Shown in pieces: positions 11,114 to 22,413 of a stretch of 64,000 bases of DNA. Each line of letters starts with the position of its first letter. Within the stretch, counting starts at the first letter, position 1. The DNA is from Harmothoe impar (Eukaryota > Annelida > Polychaeta > Phyllodocida > Polynoidae), in contig OX381707.1 of assembly GCA_947462335.1 (NCBI GenBank), positions 87,541,606-87,605,605 on the forward strand, written 5' to 3'. A program made the translations under genes and the position numbers. The notes under the pieces are model-generated. The model worked only from the letters and a program-made list of their open reading frames with translations, made no database searches and was not told where the DNA came from.

Positions 11114-11485
11114 TTAAATACTACTCAGTTTGGGTCTGGTGGAGGCCCATAGTCGGTCATAGTCGGTCATACCTGTGATACCAGTTTGGCTCCCATCATA
11201 TTCTTCCTTTGGGCCTGGTTCAGATCCTGTGAATCTAGCCAGTTTATGTAGATACCCTTGAGCAAATTCCTGTAATCCTTTCTTGAGAGCAAGTTCCTCA
11301 ATTTTTAGTTGAGTTCTAAATTCAAAAAAGTATTTAATATTCTGTACAAATCCCCTCATTATGACTAGGGATTTGTTAGACATCTTTGCAGCAATAATGC
11401 TTTGTTCACTATATGCTCTAGGTCCAACCACTGCATAATAATTCGAATTTAAACCTCTTTTGTTTTCGCTTAAAGCTGCAGTCAA
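11114..11485 (-). CDS. unassigned small ORF, possibly transposon-derived
   Basis: A 123-codon frame from ATG. It contains a helical, charged middle (FVQNIKYFFEFRTQLKIEEL) and no cysteine or catalytic motif that I recognise. The start is near a repeat rich in TTTAAGC, so the frame may belong to that element. It could equally be chance. I assign no function. Confidence 0.25.
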   Translation of the reverse strand: MTAALSENKRGLNSNYYAVVGPRAYSEQSIIAAKMSNKSLVIMRGFVQNIKYFFEFRTQLKIEELALKKGLQEFAQGYLHKLARFTGSEPGPKEEYDGSQTGITGMTDYDRLWASTRPKLSSI

Positions 11486-11635
11486 GCTGCTGAAAGAAGG
11501 AGCCCCACCTTGTATGCAGCTTTAACCTGGTTTAAGCAGAACTCACTTTCCTGCAACTTTAATTACTACTTTAAGCATCCAGAAATTTGTCTATAGTTGC
11601 TTAAAAAAGGAAAGCAACTTTAACCTTCTTTGATC
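11486..11635. repeat. TTTAAGC-rich repeat segment
   Basis: Repeated ctttaa and tttaagca words match the style of 12400-12780 (ctttaagcagctttaagca). The two may be ends of one non-autonomous element that encloses the tandem monomers and promoter cassette between them. Confidence 0.5.
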
Positions 11636-11975
11636 AGGTAGCTAGGGGAGAAGTGTGGCGGTGTTTGGTTCACCATAGAGCCGGCAGCAGGTAGCATATG
11701 ACACCTTGTCCGCGCCCTGGTAGTGCAGGTAGCTAGGGGAGAGGTGTGGCGGTGATTGGGGCACTATAGATCCGGCAGGAGGTAGCATATGACACCTTGT
11801 CCGCGCCCTGGGAGTGCAGGTAGCTGGGGGAGAGGTGTGGCGGTGTTTGTGGCACTATAGAGCCGGCAGCAGGTAGCATATGACACCTTGTCCGCGCCCT
11901 GGGAGTGCAGGTAGCTGGGGGAGAGGTGTGGCCGTGTTTGTGGCACTATAATGCTGGCAGCATGTGGCCCCAATG
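11636..11975. repeat. 90-bp tandem monomers, about 4 copies
   Basis: Copies start near 11636, 11728, 11818 and 11908. Each has aggtagctrggggagargtg, then tggcggtg(t/a)ttgg, a gccggcag motif and agcatatgacaccttgtccg with cgccctgg. Unit length is about 90 bp. They lie directly upstream of a promoter-like cassette, the arrangement seen in monomer-type LINE promoters. Confidence 0.85.
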
Positions 11976-12017
11976 CCGGTCAATGCTACACTGATCTGCT
12001 CCACTGCACATCATAGG

Positions 12018-12110
12018 TCATGTGACCACCACAGCCAATTACAGGGAGGTCTCGTGGCGGTCACATGACCGTGACCACACTCCCCATATAATGGGGGTGC
12101 TGCCAGGGGG
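12018..12110 (+). promoter_or_regulatory. CCAAT / E-box / TATA promoter-like cassette, copy 1
   Basis: In order: gtcatgtgacc, agccaat, ggtcacatgacc (palindromic E-box), then ccatataat about 25 nt on, followed by a CT-rich leader (actcctcacttcactcctgc). The same order recurs on the minus strand at 52300-52470. This looks like a real Pol II promoter of a repeat family. A short frame follows (12022-12297) without a known domain. Confidence 0.55.
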
Positions 12111-12274
12111 ACTCCTCACTTCACTCCTGCCTGGGCTACTCGACACACCTCCTACTACTTGGACCTACCTCCTGCCTGCTGAAGCTCTGCCAGACCGACT
12201 GCCCATCTGCCCACCTGACTGCCCAGCCATCAAGAGGATGCCATGGGCAGGCCCCAAAAGAAAAATTCCCCAAA

Positions 12275-12785
12275 TGATGAGAATTCCCTTGAATTAATTA
12301 CAGCAACCTTCCTGCCAATTATAATATACAAGCAATAATAATTATTGTATTCATTAATCAGACACAAGCAATTTCATCAACTGTATGTTTGACTTTTACC
12401 AGCTTTAAGCAAATCAAAAGTCCTTCTTTAAGTAGCTCTGAGCAGCTTTAAGCAAATTCCAAGACCTTATTTTAGCAGATTGACGCAACTTTAAGCAAAG
12501 CCAAGTCCTTCTTTAAAAAGCTTTAAGCAACTTTAGGCAGACCCCAAGTCCTACTTTAAGCAGCTTTAAGCATGCTTTTACTCAGACTTTAATCAGCTTT
12601 CTGACCCTCAGAAAGAAGGCCATTAAGCATGATTAAAGGTTGATTAAATTCTGACTTTTGGTTCTTTAATTTTTGCTGAAAAGTTCGCTTAAAGTTGCTT
12701 AAAGAGGCGTAATGTCCTTCTTTAATCATGTTTAAGCAAAGCTTAAAGCTGCTTAAATTGGAAGTATTATGCAGTGAACATCACG
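12275..12785 (+). repeat. dispersed repeat, copy 2, longer than copy 1
   Basis: Shares the 4993-5240 sequence and adds about 400 bp built from tttaagc/gcttaaa words in both orientations. No ORF. Probably a non-autonomous element. The remainder to 13028 shows nothing else. Confidence 0.6.
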
Positions 12786-13028
12786 GATTACCAAAGTGTC
12801 ATTTGAGTTTGCATTAATTATATCTTTACAGAGCTTACTGTGGGTGATATCCAGCTGTGCAGCCCATTATACATACCCCGGGATATGTGTTAACTAAATG
12901 TAAAATACTGTAGACCATGAATTACCTTGTTTATCATGGAATGGTACAAATTTAGGAGGATGGGTGACCCACTATCATGCTTAAGAAATACACTCTTTGC
13001 CTTATTAATAAATGATATACATCATTAA

Positions 13029-13205
13029 GAATCCTCTGATATCACAAATAAGATGGGAGGCAGGCTTGGAGTAATAAAAGTTTATTCTTAGTAGAGTAAT
13101 AAACCTTTAATCGGCTGTATTTAGTAGTGACAACCGTATATAATATTATAATTTATACATAAAATATGAACATACCGGTAAATATGAGTATGAATTAAAT
13201 AAAGG
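13029..13205 (-). repeat. Ngaro split repeat B2 (3' end)
   Basis: 177 bp starting gaatcctctgatatcacaaa, matching 13412-13588 with three mismatches. Confidence 0.92.
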
Positions 13206-13267
13206 GTTATACGAGTTTGGTAAAACAGAGTTTGATATGACTATTGAAGGTGAGGGTGGGTGGGTAA

Positions 13268-13411
13268 TTACAGGTGTGGAGAGGTTGAATGTTTGAAATG
13301 GTATGAGGGGTGGATTGAGGAAGGCGGAAGTGACGTCAGAGTTGGTGTGTAATTTATTCACCAGGTGTCCTCAATGATCCTTCGTCACCCGTTAACCGGC
13401 CAACGAAGTCA
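13268..13411 (-). repeat. Ngaro split repeat A2
   Basis: 144 bp, identical by eye to 16337-16480. Contains gcggaagtgacgtcag, an ETS plus CRE composite site, and a gtcacccgttaaccggc core near its edge. Confidence 0.93.
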
Positions 13412-13588
13412 GAATCCTCTGATATCACAAATAAGATGGGACGCAGGCTTGGAGTAATAAAAGTTTATTCTTAGTAGAGTAATAAACCTTTAATCGGCTG
13501 TATTTAGTAGTGACAACCCTATATAATATTATAATTTAAACATAAAATATGAACATACCGGTAAATATGAGTATGAATTAAATAAAGG
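13412..13588 (-). repeat. Ngaro split repeat B1
   Basis: 177 bp directly joined to A2. Holds an aataaa on the plus strand and several TA-rich words. Matches 13029-13205. Confidence 0.92.
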
Positions 13589-13751
13589 CCAAACCTGCCA
13601 AGGTGTTTGTATGGGTTGAGGGAAGGGTGGGTTGGTAAAATTGTGATTGATTACATAAATGTAAGAAACAGTTTGATATAAAATTGACATTTTGATTGAG
13701 TAAATGATGATAAGAACAGTTCAAATTAAGAGGATGTTATCACAGTCTTAG

Positions 13752-14465
13752 TCAGTTTGAGATGGCGTTTGAAATCGCCCTGTGGACCTTTGATTGTTGT
13801 GGGTTGTCGATATACGCTTTATACGCGTCTGAGGCCCAACCTCCATAGTCCTTGATCTGCTGGTCGCTGCAACCTGCCCTGGAGGCCTCCGTCGCCGCAG
13901 CCTTTCTTAGGGAATGAAGGCTGAACGGGGCTGGGGGAATGTTTAACACCTGCAGCGCGCCAGTCCACTTTTTGTTCATGTAGGTGAGTGGAACTGGGGC
14001 CCTGGTGTCCGGGAACATGAACATGGGATCTGTACTGGCTCGAGTGGGGGTGTCTGTGATCACCCTCTGTAGGCCTGCTATGGGACAGTACATGTTGGGG
14101 GTCACGGGGTGTAGAGTGACCTCCCTCAGCTGGTCGTGCTGCTGCAAGTTTTTGCCCGCCTTGATCCTGATCATGCCGAAGTGCGGGGTCAGTCTGACGT
14201 CGCCTCTTGTGAGGTTGTAGGTACCGTTGTATGACGCCACTGACTGAGGGAGCAGCTCTGACTGTCTCAGTGCGCTGTAGAACAGGACCAACACCACTGC
14301 CCTGAGAAGCCTCCCCTCCGGATCCTGAGTGAACTGATTTAGGATCCGGCGAAGGCGAGGTACGATTTCATTGTCGATGTGCGGTTGTTGAGTGTGCCCT
14401 GCGCCCGGGCCAACAGTTGGCCTGATGCTGCACGTTGCTGTAGCCAGTTTAGCGCCAGTCTGCAA
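13752..14465 (-). CDS. tyrosine recombinase of the Ngaro element
   Basis: A 237-codon frame with no ATG at its 5' end (opens at TTG); it overlaps the RT frame by 127 nt and is probably reached by frameshift or read as part of a polyprotein. It carries the catalytic set of the phage-integrase family: the first Arg in SALRQSELL, then HSLRKAA (His-x-x-Arg), the GGW block a little later, and the likely nucleophile Tyr in KAYIDNP. It would cut and join the circular cDNA into the genome. The frame is intact to its stop 24 residues after the GGW block, as in the family. Confidence 0.9.
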   Translation of the reverse strand: MQTGAKLATATCSIRPTVGPGAGHTQQPHIDNEIVPRLRRILNQFTQDPEGRLLRAVVLVLFYSALRQSELLPQSVASYNGTYNLTRGDVRLTPHFGMIRIKAGKNLQQHDQLREVTLHPVTPNMYCPIAGLQRVITDTPTRASTDPMFMFPDTRAPVPLTYMNKKWTGALQVLNIPPAPFSLHSLRKAAATEASRAGCSDQQIKDYGGWASDAYKAYIDNPQQSKVHRAISNAISN

Positions 14466-15463
14466 TACACACGAGGGTTGATTTGTTTCAGGAAGAAATC
14501 ACATGGTTGTACCACAAACAAATCATTTTGGGCAATGTAATCATTTGCATCTTTACTGTACTTGCCCTCCAGGTGGGCTCTACTTAGATTGTCAGCAAAG
14601 ATATTTTCTACCCCTGGAATGTGGTCATAGGTAATTGTTATATCATAGAGAGCCTGTATCATCCATGCCCCCCTAGCGCAGTCCAGGAGGGTACTGTTTT
14701 TTCCCCGGCCCGTTGTAAACACCTGGACCGCCGCCTCGTTGTCACAGAACACATGAATATGCCCTCCTCTATCAGCTGGGCCGACAAATGTATGCAGCGC
14801 TACCACCACGTTAGCTGCTTCCAGATAGCAGATATTTTCGACCCTGTCCTGGACATGTGCTACCTGTGCCACATATGCTGAGCGGACATTGCTGCCTCCT
14901 ATACCTGTTAGACAGGCATCTACCAGTAGTGTCTGGGTGTAGTGAGTGGAGGTTATGAGGCCAATCCCGTTCCACCCTTCACTGAACTCTCTAAACCAGG
15001 CCAGGTCTTTTCTTACCTCCCCTGTAATCTTCACATATTGCCCTGTGGCGTCTCTGAGGGCCTGTAGGAGGCGACCCACAAATAGACGCGCTGACTGTAT
15101 ACACTTTGCCACGTGGAGGAGGGCACAGATGAGACTATGAAACTGTTTTTTCGATACAGAGCGGCGTTTTGACAACTTACAGATTTTTTGCTTGACTTGT
15201 TGAAGTTTGTCATTGGGTACAGACAGGGTCATTTTTTCGCTGTTGATAATCACACCAAGCCATCTGACCAATTTCGCCGGGAGCTGAGCCTTCTTCGTGG
15301 CCTCTGGTAGGCCCAGGTCCCCGATGAGCTGTCTGGCTATGCTGAAGTCTCTCTCTGCCTTCACTCTGTTGGGAGAAACGATTATAATGTCATCAAGGTA
15401 CATTTTTGCATACACCTGGCGTCGGGCGAGCATTGACACAATAGCTTCGGCTATGCGCTGCAT
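14339..15463 (-). CDS. reverse transcriptase/RNase H of the Ngaro element, N-terminally deleted
   Basis: 374 codons from ATG 15461-15463. The RT catalytic YLDDIIIV is at about residues 23-30, with a GVIINSEKMTLSVP block downstream. An RNase H-like domain follows, with LLVDACLTGIGG, an Ala-rich helix with a glutamate (YLEAANVVVAL), VFCDNEAAVQV and the late DNLSR motif. The open frame extends upstream to about 15550 with FKWGNKHY and VPFGARASASH, which are RT blocks just before the catalytic motif. The fingers region normally preceding them is missing, and that stretch joins almost directly to the ORF1 stop. I infer an internal deletion, so the enzyme is likely inactive. Confidence 0.85.
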   Translation of the reverse strand: MQRIAEAIVSMLARRQVYAKMYLDDIIIVSPNRVKAERDFSIARQLIGDLGLPEATKKAQLPAKLVRWLGVIINSEKMTLSVPNDKLQQVKQKICKLSKRRSVSKKQFHSLICALLHVAKCIQSARLFVGRLLQALRDATGQYVKITGEVRKDLAWFREFSEGWNGIGLITSTHYTQTLLVDACLTGIGGSNVRSAYVAQVAHVQDRVENICYLEAANVVVALHTFVGPADRGGHIHVFCDNEAAVQVFTTGRGKNSTLLDCARGAWMIQALYDITITYDHIPGVENIFADNLSRAHLEGKYSKDANDYIAQNDLFVVQPCDFFLKQINPRVYCRLALNWLQQRAASGQLLARAQGTLNNRTSTMKSYLAFAGS

Positions 15464-15557
15464 ATGTGAGGCCGACGCACGGGCGCCAAATGGTACTGAT
15501 GTGTCCAGATAATGTTTATTTCCCCATTTAAAGCAGAGTAGAGGCCAGTCTAAGATA

Positions 15558-16175
15558 TCACTTGTAAATTTCGAGTTGTCTTGCTGTGGGCATCATGCCC
15601 GGCATAGTGTCGTCCATGATGGCGGGAAACTGGTGACTGGGGGCGTGGCCTGTGCGGGACGCGCCGTATCCAAGGAAGCTAAGCGGCGACTTTTCGCGCC
15701 TCGGCGTGCTGTGGGCCCTGGAGGAGTCCAGGTTCACCTCTATCAGCATGTCGAGCTTCTCGTTGATCCCGGCCACGTCTCTCTTGATGTCGCCCATGTC
15801 TGCCTCCAGGATGCTCACCCTCTGGGAGGTGTCGGACCTGGAGGAGCGTGCCGTGGTGTTGGTAGTAGTCTCTCCCAGTGTGAGGTTCCCTACGGTGGTG
15901 TTAGGGGCACCCCTCGGGAGATTGGTGGCGTTGGCTGCTCTGCTCGCGTCGGCCTGCGGGTCGACAATGGTGACCTCCCCCGACACGTCATGCCGGCGTC
16001 TCTTGGCCTTGCGGACAACAGGTTTGACAGTGGCAGGGGCTGAGGTAGGTATAACCAGAGGCGCTGTGGCCAGGGTCACATTGTTGACGCTCCTGAGGGC
16101 CCTGGTACTAGCTGCCGGCTGCTTGGTCTGCCTGGTGCCCTTCTTCTTGAGGGTCGATTTGGCCGGTGGGGCCAT
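15558..16175 (-). CDS. Ngaro ORF1 (Gag-like)
   Basis: From ATG 16173-16175, 205 codons. It starts with a basic stretch (MAPPAKSTLKKKGTRQTK), then an Ala/Thr/Val-rich linker with KAKRRRHD, and a coiled-coil-like segment (RVSILEADMGDIKRDVAGIN). No zinc knuckle is seen. Position before RT and the basic, low-complexity make-up fit the poorly conserved first ORF of such elements. A TTG-started extension to 16238 is possible but less likely. The C-terminus may be truncated by the deletion that removed the RT fingers. Confidence 0.65.
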   Translation of the reverse strand: MAPPAKSTLKKKGTRQTKQPAASTRALRSVNNVTLATAPLVIPTSAPATVKPVVRKAKRRRHDVSGEVTIVDPQADASRAANATNLPRGAPNTTVGNLTLGETTTNTTARSSRSDTSQRVSILEADMGDIKRDVAGINEKLDMLIEVNLDSSRAHSTPRREKSPLSFLGYGASRTGHAPSHQFPAIMDDTMPGMMPTARQLEIYK

Positions 16176-16336
16176 TTCAAACAATGTCCACTTCAATCCA
16201 ACACAATCCTTGGTATGCGACACCCGGGTGTATACCAATATAATAAAATTAACTTTGGTTAAAATGTATACTTATTGTTGGTGCCTGTATTTGTGGAGTA
16301 GCTGTATTGTGAAGGCCAGGATGGCGGCCAGGATAT

Positions 16337-16480
16337 TTACAGGTGTGGAGAGGTTGAATGTTTGAAATGGTATGAGGGGTGGATTGAGGAAGGCGGAAGT
16401 GACGTCAGAGTTGGTGTGTAATTTATTCACCAGGTGTCCTCAATGATCCTTCGTCACCCGTTAACCGGCCAACGAAGTCA
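16337..16480 (-). repeat. Ngaro split repeat A1 (5' end)
   Basis: 144 bp, identical by eye to 13268-13411. Marks the 5' end of the element. Confidence 0.93.
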
Positions 16481-16599
16481 CAATTATAAATATATATATG
16501 TGATATATTTTCACAAAACTAGTGGCATGTCACGTTTTGTAAACAGGATATGGGATAATAATATAAAGGAAAATTATTTACTGTGATAATGCGGTTATT

Positions 16600-17300
16600 T
16601 AAAGCCACACGACATGCTGTTTTCCTGTTAAATTTACCGTTTTTGCGATAAACCTGATAACTGATATATCAAACATATCGACACCAAAATAGTGAATACT
16701 TGATAACCTATATAATCTGATAGCAAGGAAATCCCTAGTTCCCGGGCAGTAAAGTGTGACACAGGCACGCAAAGTTCTTCGGGTCTTAAGTGTTTACGTG
16801 TTAGGGAGTGGAGGTGCATAACCTGCAGTATATAAACCCCTAGGCACCTCCACTCAGGGACTCAGCCTGGCTGTACATTGGTGCTGTCCAGGTTGTACCA
16901 CATCAGAGCTTCCCCAAACTCTGTTGTACTTTCTGGCCATTCTTTTAGCTTCTCATATATTGGTTGCCACTGCATCCCTCTCCCCTCCTCCCTTTAGGAT
17001 CTGGTGGAGATGGACATAGGGATAGTTGACTCCCATTGCCTAGACTCCCTACAGGAGTTTGGTTGCAAAGATACTACTGATCTGTGAGAGAGCTAGACAT
17101 CTAAAGATCTGATATTTAGACCGTGAGCCTATCACTCCCATAGTTTCACTCATCATTTGAATTGGGATGTATTCCATTGTCCATTGTCTGTATGATTCAC
17201 TTACCATACATGTCTTTACAATAAAAGTATATTTTTGACAACCTATTCTTTGAATCTGGAGTTTTCAATAGCCGACAGCTATCTTCAATAGTCGACAGCT
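16600..17300 (+). other. TATA ... AATAAA module, possible solo LTR
   Basis: A good TATATAAA (16829-16836) is followed about 390 nt later by AATAAA (17220-17225) and a GT/T-rich tract, with no ORF between. This is the profile of an LTR or a short non-coding transcription unit. I could not fix TG..CA edges or a target duplication. Confidence 0.35.
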
Positions 17301-18330
17301 ACAATAGTGGTTCACTGTATGTGGGGTTTAATACAAGTATGTTCGGAAATAGATGGAACAGAGGGGGCAAGCCTTAATAGTGAAAAATGTACCTTATAAA
17401 AAGTTTATAACATAATTTATTCAACATGGTGATATTAGAAAATATGATTCAATTCAATGAACGCTTGGTCCTACAATGATGTTATATAATGTCTATCAAC
17501 TAAGCAGCTTATCACCTATTCCACTTGCACCCCAACAGTTTCTTTTTGTCAAAATCGGTCATAATTCACAATATTACGAATTTGGTTCCATAATTCTCTT
17601 TGTAAAGGAATTTGAGCTTAAGTTATCTTGACCAGGGGAAAAAAATTTAATTTAATGACCTAGTAGACCTACAAGTAATCATAGTTTAACTGAGACTTAT
17701 GCAGCATCTTTTACCATCCTTTTCGGATAAAGTGACCGCAAATTAGGCTAGGCAGGTAAGTTTGACCAACCATGAGATTGACTGTAGAGGAATTAATCAA
17801 TCCCCCTATGTTCTGGGATCATTTCTGCATCCAAAGATCTATTTGTTGATAATGACATGGTTCCCATGACAACCAGTTTGTCATGCTACTGCACGGGGTG
17901 CTTTACCAAAATGAATCCTCATTTTATAACAAAACTGATTAAAACCTGTGCACTGTATCAATCCAAATAGCACTCCCGAGAGTTACTCTACATCATAAAC
18001 TTCATTAACTAAGGGAGTTCTCATTTTTTAACAACAGGGGGGGGGGTTGGTGCATTTGTGGGGGGGACCAAAATAATTTTGACCCTTCTCGTTGAGGGGA
18101 CCAAGAAAATTGGACCCTTTATAGCAAAATAGCCAGCACATTACTGTAGCTTGAAGGGGTTGGCCGTGCTCAATTTCAACCTGCTTGGGGGGAGGGGACT
18201 GAAAATATTTCAACTTAACAAATTCTGAGCCGCTTGTGTGAAAATCCATCGACCCCCTGTTGCTAAAAAATAACCATTCCCTAAATATTCAATCAAGTCA
18301 CAGGGCGGCATGATTCATGTAGACTGGGTC
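17301..18330. other. non-coding spacer
   Basis: AT-rich, with a G-run patch at 18039-18066. No gene seen. Confidence 0.45.
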
Positions 18331-18337
18331 ACATCAG

Positions 18338-19200
18338 GCCTGGACAGCAGTTCCCCAAACCATGTCCTGCATGCTATCAGCTCACCAAAGTTATAACTAA
18401 GTCATGGAGATAATATGTGCCTTAAACATACTAATCAACACCTACCAAAACTGATAGCGTCTCAACACGCACCTTAAATGTGAAACCTTAAACATACTAA
18501 TTAACACCTACCAAACCTGATGGCGTCTAAACATGCACCTTAAACATACTAATCCCACACTTGGCATGACTCACGTAGACATGTGTCACACCTATGGGGG
18601 CTGTTACACAACTAAATTTCATGCTAAAAGCAAATTTTTGATAATTTACATTAATATTTAACATTTTACAATAATACTAGCGAATATTTGATAATTCATG
18701 CTGTGTCTTCATATTTATGCTAATTAAGGCTAATTTACTCTATATCTTTAACACCACCTTTAAAGTAGAATAGTTTTTTGAATGTAAAAACATGAAACAA
18801 TGTTAAAAACGAAGGTAAACCCATAACTTCAACACACTAATCTACACCATTAACGTAAAAAAGTTCTTTTGTAACACTTACCGACGCTATGAAAATTATA
18901 GCCTCCTGGCCTGAACAGCAGTTCCCCAAAGCACGTCCTGCATGCCATCATCTCACCACCGCTATAATTCAGTTATGTGCCTTAAACATACTAATTAACA
19001 CCCACCAAACCTAATAGTGTCTAATCATGCACCTTAAACATACTAATCCCACAACTCACCTTCTCACTATGTTTTGTAATAGCCCCCTGGCCTGGACAGT
19101 AGTTCCCCAAACCACGTCCTGCATGCTATCAGCTCACCACAGCTATAATTAAGTCATGGAAATATGTGACTTAAACATACTAATCTACACCTACCTAATC
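18338..19200. repeat. three diverged local copies of one repeat
   Basis: The block starting cctgga/aacagcagttccccaaa recurs at about 18338, 18909 and 19089. Each contains cacgtcctgcatgc-atca, ctcacca and then ccttaaacatactaat. The cttaaacatactaat word also occurs alone nearby. Non-coding. Confidence 0.8.
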
Positions 19201-21530
19201 AGGGTCTAAACAATCAGGCCTCCCTGTCTGACTGATGGAGGTGAGTGTGCAGCTTACACAGCAGCAGTGCACGTCACACAGCCCCATCTGGATGGAAGTT
19301 GTACATTGTCCCCCAGTCCCTGTCCATGAATAATCCTGACAACCTGAAATTAGGTTATTGAAGTCTAAAGAATCGTTCAAAAGGGGTTAAAAAAGGATGA
19401 TAAAACAGTTTTTCATTACAAAATGGAACCATGCACAACAGTTCACCAATAACGCAGTTGACATCTACATCTGGTTTTGTCCTTGTGTTGTATTCAATTA
19501 GGTTTGGTATGTAAACCATGTAAATGTTATTTGACTTCTTAATCTCTTGTCAGGTTGAGTAATAAAACTAATATTTTTGGTATTTATTTATAAACTTTTT
19601 TACAGATGTAATAGAACAACTCTTTTTAAACTCATGTGTACTTTTACATTATGGTTCACTTCTAGTACAGTTATTGGCTTGGCTTACATGTATGTATTCA
19701 GACTCTTCATTCATCATCATCAACAGGCCCCCTCCCCAACACAGCGGTCATATAGGACTTTTAGAAGAAAGCTTTGGTATAGACAAAATCAAAGAAGTGA
19801 TGTGTTAGTAAAAGAATGCTTTCTTCAATCCGCACACTGAGCCATTCTGTGATAGCTGGGTTAAGTGGTAGATTGCTCTGTATGTGGTGGAACTGCTCTG
19901 TATAATAAATAAATAAAGTGAATTGAATTGAATTGAGTGGAGTGGAGGCATACATGATACTACAGGGAAATGTTCACAGAATCTGTTTGTCTGTTTGCAT
20001 TTCATTTATCTATAAGTCATTGAACAGGCTCTATGAACAGATATCTCACAAGAACGTTCAATATTTTCCATGCACATAGTTCAGAGTTTTATGAGTCACT
20101 GGTTCAGTCCCTGAGGACAGAGTTCTGAATAAAAAAGAAGTGGTATTAAGGCCCATTCAGCATCTTATATACAAGATAAACAGAAAATAAATGTAATGGT
20201 GCTTTTGTGATGTCATAATATAGAGACACATAAGGAGGTAGGTTGGAGAGGTCACAGAAGAGACAGGGGAGGTTGGGGAATGCATTAAGGAAGTCAGGGA
20301 AAATGATCAGGGACCATTTGACGGCCTCACAGTGTAGAATGCAGCCCTTAGAGGTATGCTTAATGCAGTATAGTGAATTACCAAGGCTACCATACCCCGA
20401 CCACCCTAGACCATACCCAGACCTCCCTAGTGCATATCCCGACCTTCCATACCCCATATTGCATATATATATACGCCTTTATTTGAACTATAGTAGCCTC
20501 TGCACCTCCGGAATTATATATACGGCCAACATATGGAGAATGTTTCCGTATGTGCATATATTGGATGATGAGTTTGGGACAACTGGAGCCGAACCAGGTT
20601 CATGTGGCATCAGCCATCCAGGTAACCTGAACAGGACCCAAAGTAGATGATATAATATGTTTGTAGTATGTATATGGTTTCCCCATAATAGTAAACCCCT
20701 ACTACTTAGATGACTTCTACCTAGTAATTGTGGTACATTTAGCAATGGCCTAGATGGGCATTATTGTGCTTCTCAAACCTATTTTTAATATTTTATGACA
20801 CTATCTTGTGGCCAATGTTTGAAACAGCAACTAGTCCTGCATTGCTGTCATAGAGTCAATATGTTAATATTAGATTAAAATATTTATATTCAGTTTAGGG
20901 TCATTCTCATTAGGAACTTTAATTTTCCTCAACATGAAACAGTCAGCTGACATGTAGCCACGTGAACACATGTAATTGTGGCACAATGAGCAGCTGAAAC
21001 ATAATAAATGTATACAGTACATCATAATGTATACAGTACAGTAGATGTGGAGACAGTGCCACTCAGGACTTGCAGCATGTAGTTATACAATAAAATGCTT
21101 CATGGCCTTCATGACTTCAATTTGCAAACTAGACTCGTCTATGTCTTATAAGTCAATCTGGCACCAAGCAGTTAGTGCCAATGTCTTTCCTGCTTGAACT
21201 TGTTCTTCTGTTCTTCTTATAATATTCCTGCTAGCTGGTGGTCATACACACATATATTCATCAAGTATATCAATACAATATATATGCTCCCTCCTGATGT
21301 CTGGTATATTCAGGTAATTAACCTGATTGTAGGACCTTAAGATAACATTCATTACTTTTAGATATGATAGATGATCAGATCTACATACATGTGTGTGTAA
21401 CAGCAGAGTCAGATATTCAAATGCAACACATTCTTGAATGTCATATAAAAGTAGCTTACACTTTGTTCAACATGGATAGTCCCTTCATAATGCTGCACAA
21501 TATGATGCCACAGCTCTGAATGAGATGCCA
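19201..21530. other. non-coding spacer
   Basis: Contains a small aattg microsatellite (19919-19937) and a CCATACC/CCTA-rich patch (20390-20460). No convincing coding frame or RNA gene. Confidence 0.45.
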
Positions 21531-21539
21531 CCCGGAACT

Positions 21540-22400
21540 CTGCAGTACACACCACACCACAACTCTGCAGTACACACCACAACTCTGCAGTACACACCAC
21601 ACCACAACTCTGCAGTACACACCACAACTCTGCAGTACACACCACAACTCTGCAGTACACAACACACCACAACTCTGCAGTACACACCACAACTCTGCAG
21701 TACACACCACAACTCTGCAGTACACACCACAACTCTGCAGTACACACCACACCACAACTCTGCAGTACACAACACACCACAACTCTGCAGTACACACCAC
21801 AACTCTGCAGTACACAACACACCACAACTATGCAGTACATATCACAACTCTGCAGTACACAACACACCACAACTCTGCAGTACACACCACAACTCTGCAG
21901 TACACACCACAACTCTACAGTACACACCACAACTCTGTAGTACACACCACACCACAACTCTGCAGTACACACCACAACTCTGCAGTACACAACACACCAC
22001 AACTCTGCAGTACACACCACAACTCTGCAGTACACACCAAACCACAACTCTGCAGTACACACCACAACTCTGCAGTACACACCACAACTCTGCAGTACAC
22101 ACCACAACTCTGCAGTACCAAACACATCACAACTCTGCAGAACGCAACACACCACAACCCTGCAGTACACACCACAACTCTGCAGTACACACCACAACTC
22201 TGCGGTACACACCACAACTCTGCGGTACACACCACACCACAACTCTGCAGTACACACCACACCACAACTCTGCGGTACACACCACAACACAACTCTGCAG
22301 TACACACCACACCACAACTCTGCGGTACACACCACAACTCTGCAGTACACACCACAACTCTGCAGTACACACCACACCACAACTCTGCAGTACACACCAT
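21540..22400. repeat. minisatellite, unit CACAACTCTGCAGTACACAC
   Basis: About 860 bp built from a 15-bp core (aactctgcagtacac) plus 3-8 bp of ACCAC filler, roughly 40 copies. Variants include ctacag, ctgtag and ctgcgg. Long frames on both strands (up to 380 codons) are repeat artefacts: they run through in several frames at once. Confidence 0.97.
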
Positions 22401-22413
22401 ACCTCACTGAGTT

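Larger units (their letters stand above)
13029..16480 (-). mobile_element. Ngaro-type tyrosine-recombinase retrotransposon with split direct repeats
   Basis: Read on the minus strand the order is A1 (16480-16337), ORF1, reverse transcriptase/RNase H, tyrosine recombinase, B1 (13588-13412), A2 (13411-13268), a 62-bp gap, B2 (13205-13029). This A1-B1A2-B2 layout is the signature of Ngaro elements, which circularise and insert by tyrosine recombination without target duplications. The two A repeats (144 bp) look identical base for base; the B repeats (177 bp) differ at three positions. The RT lacks its N-terminal part, so this copy is recent but probably not autonomous. Total 3452 bp. Confidence 0.9.

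Noticed and set aside
15576..16365. Two plus-strand frames of 155 and 237 codons
   Set aside because: Antisense to the Ngaro ORF1, low complexity, no domain.
21540..22400. CRISPR-like repeat array
   Set aside because: Units are adjacent with 3-8 bp filler, no unique spacers, eukaryotic context.
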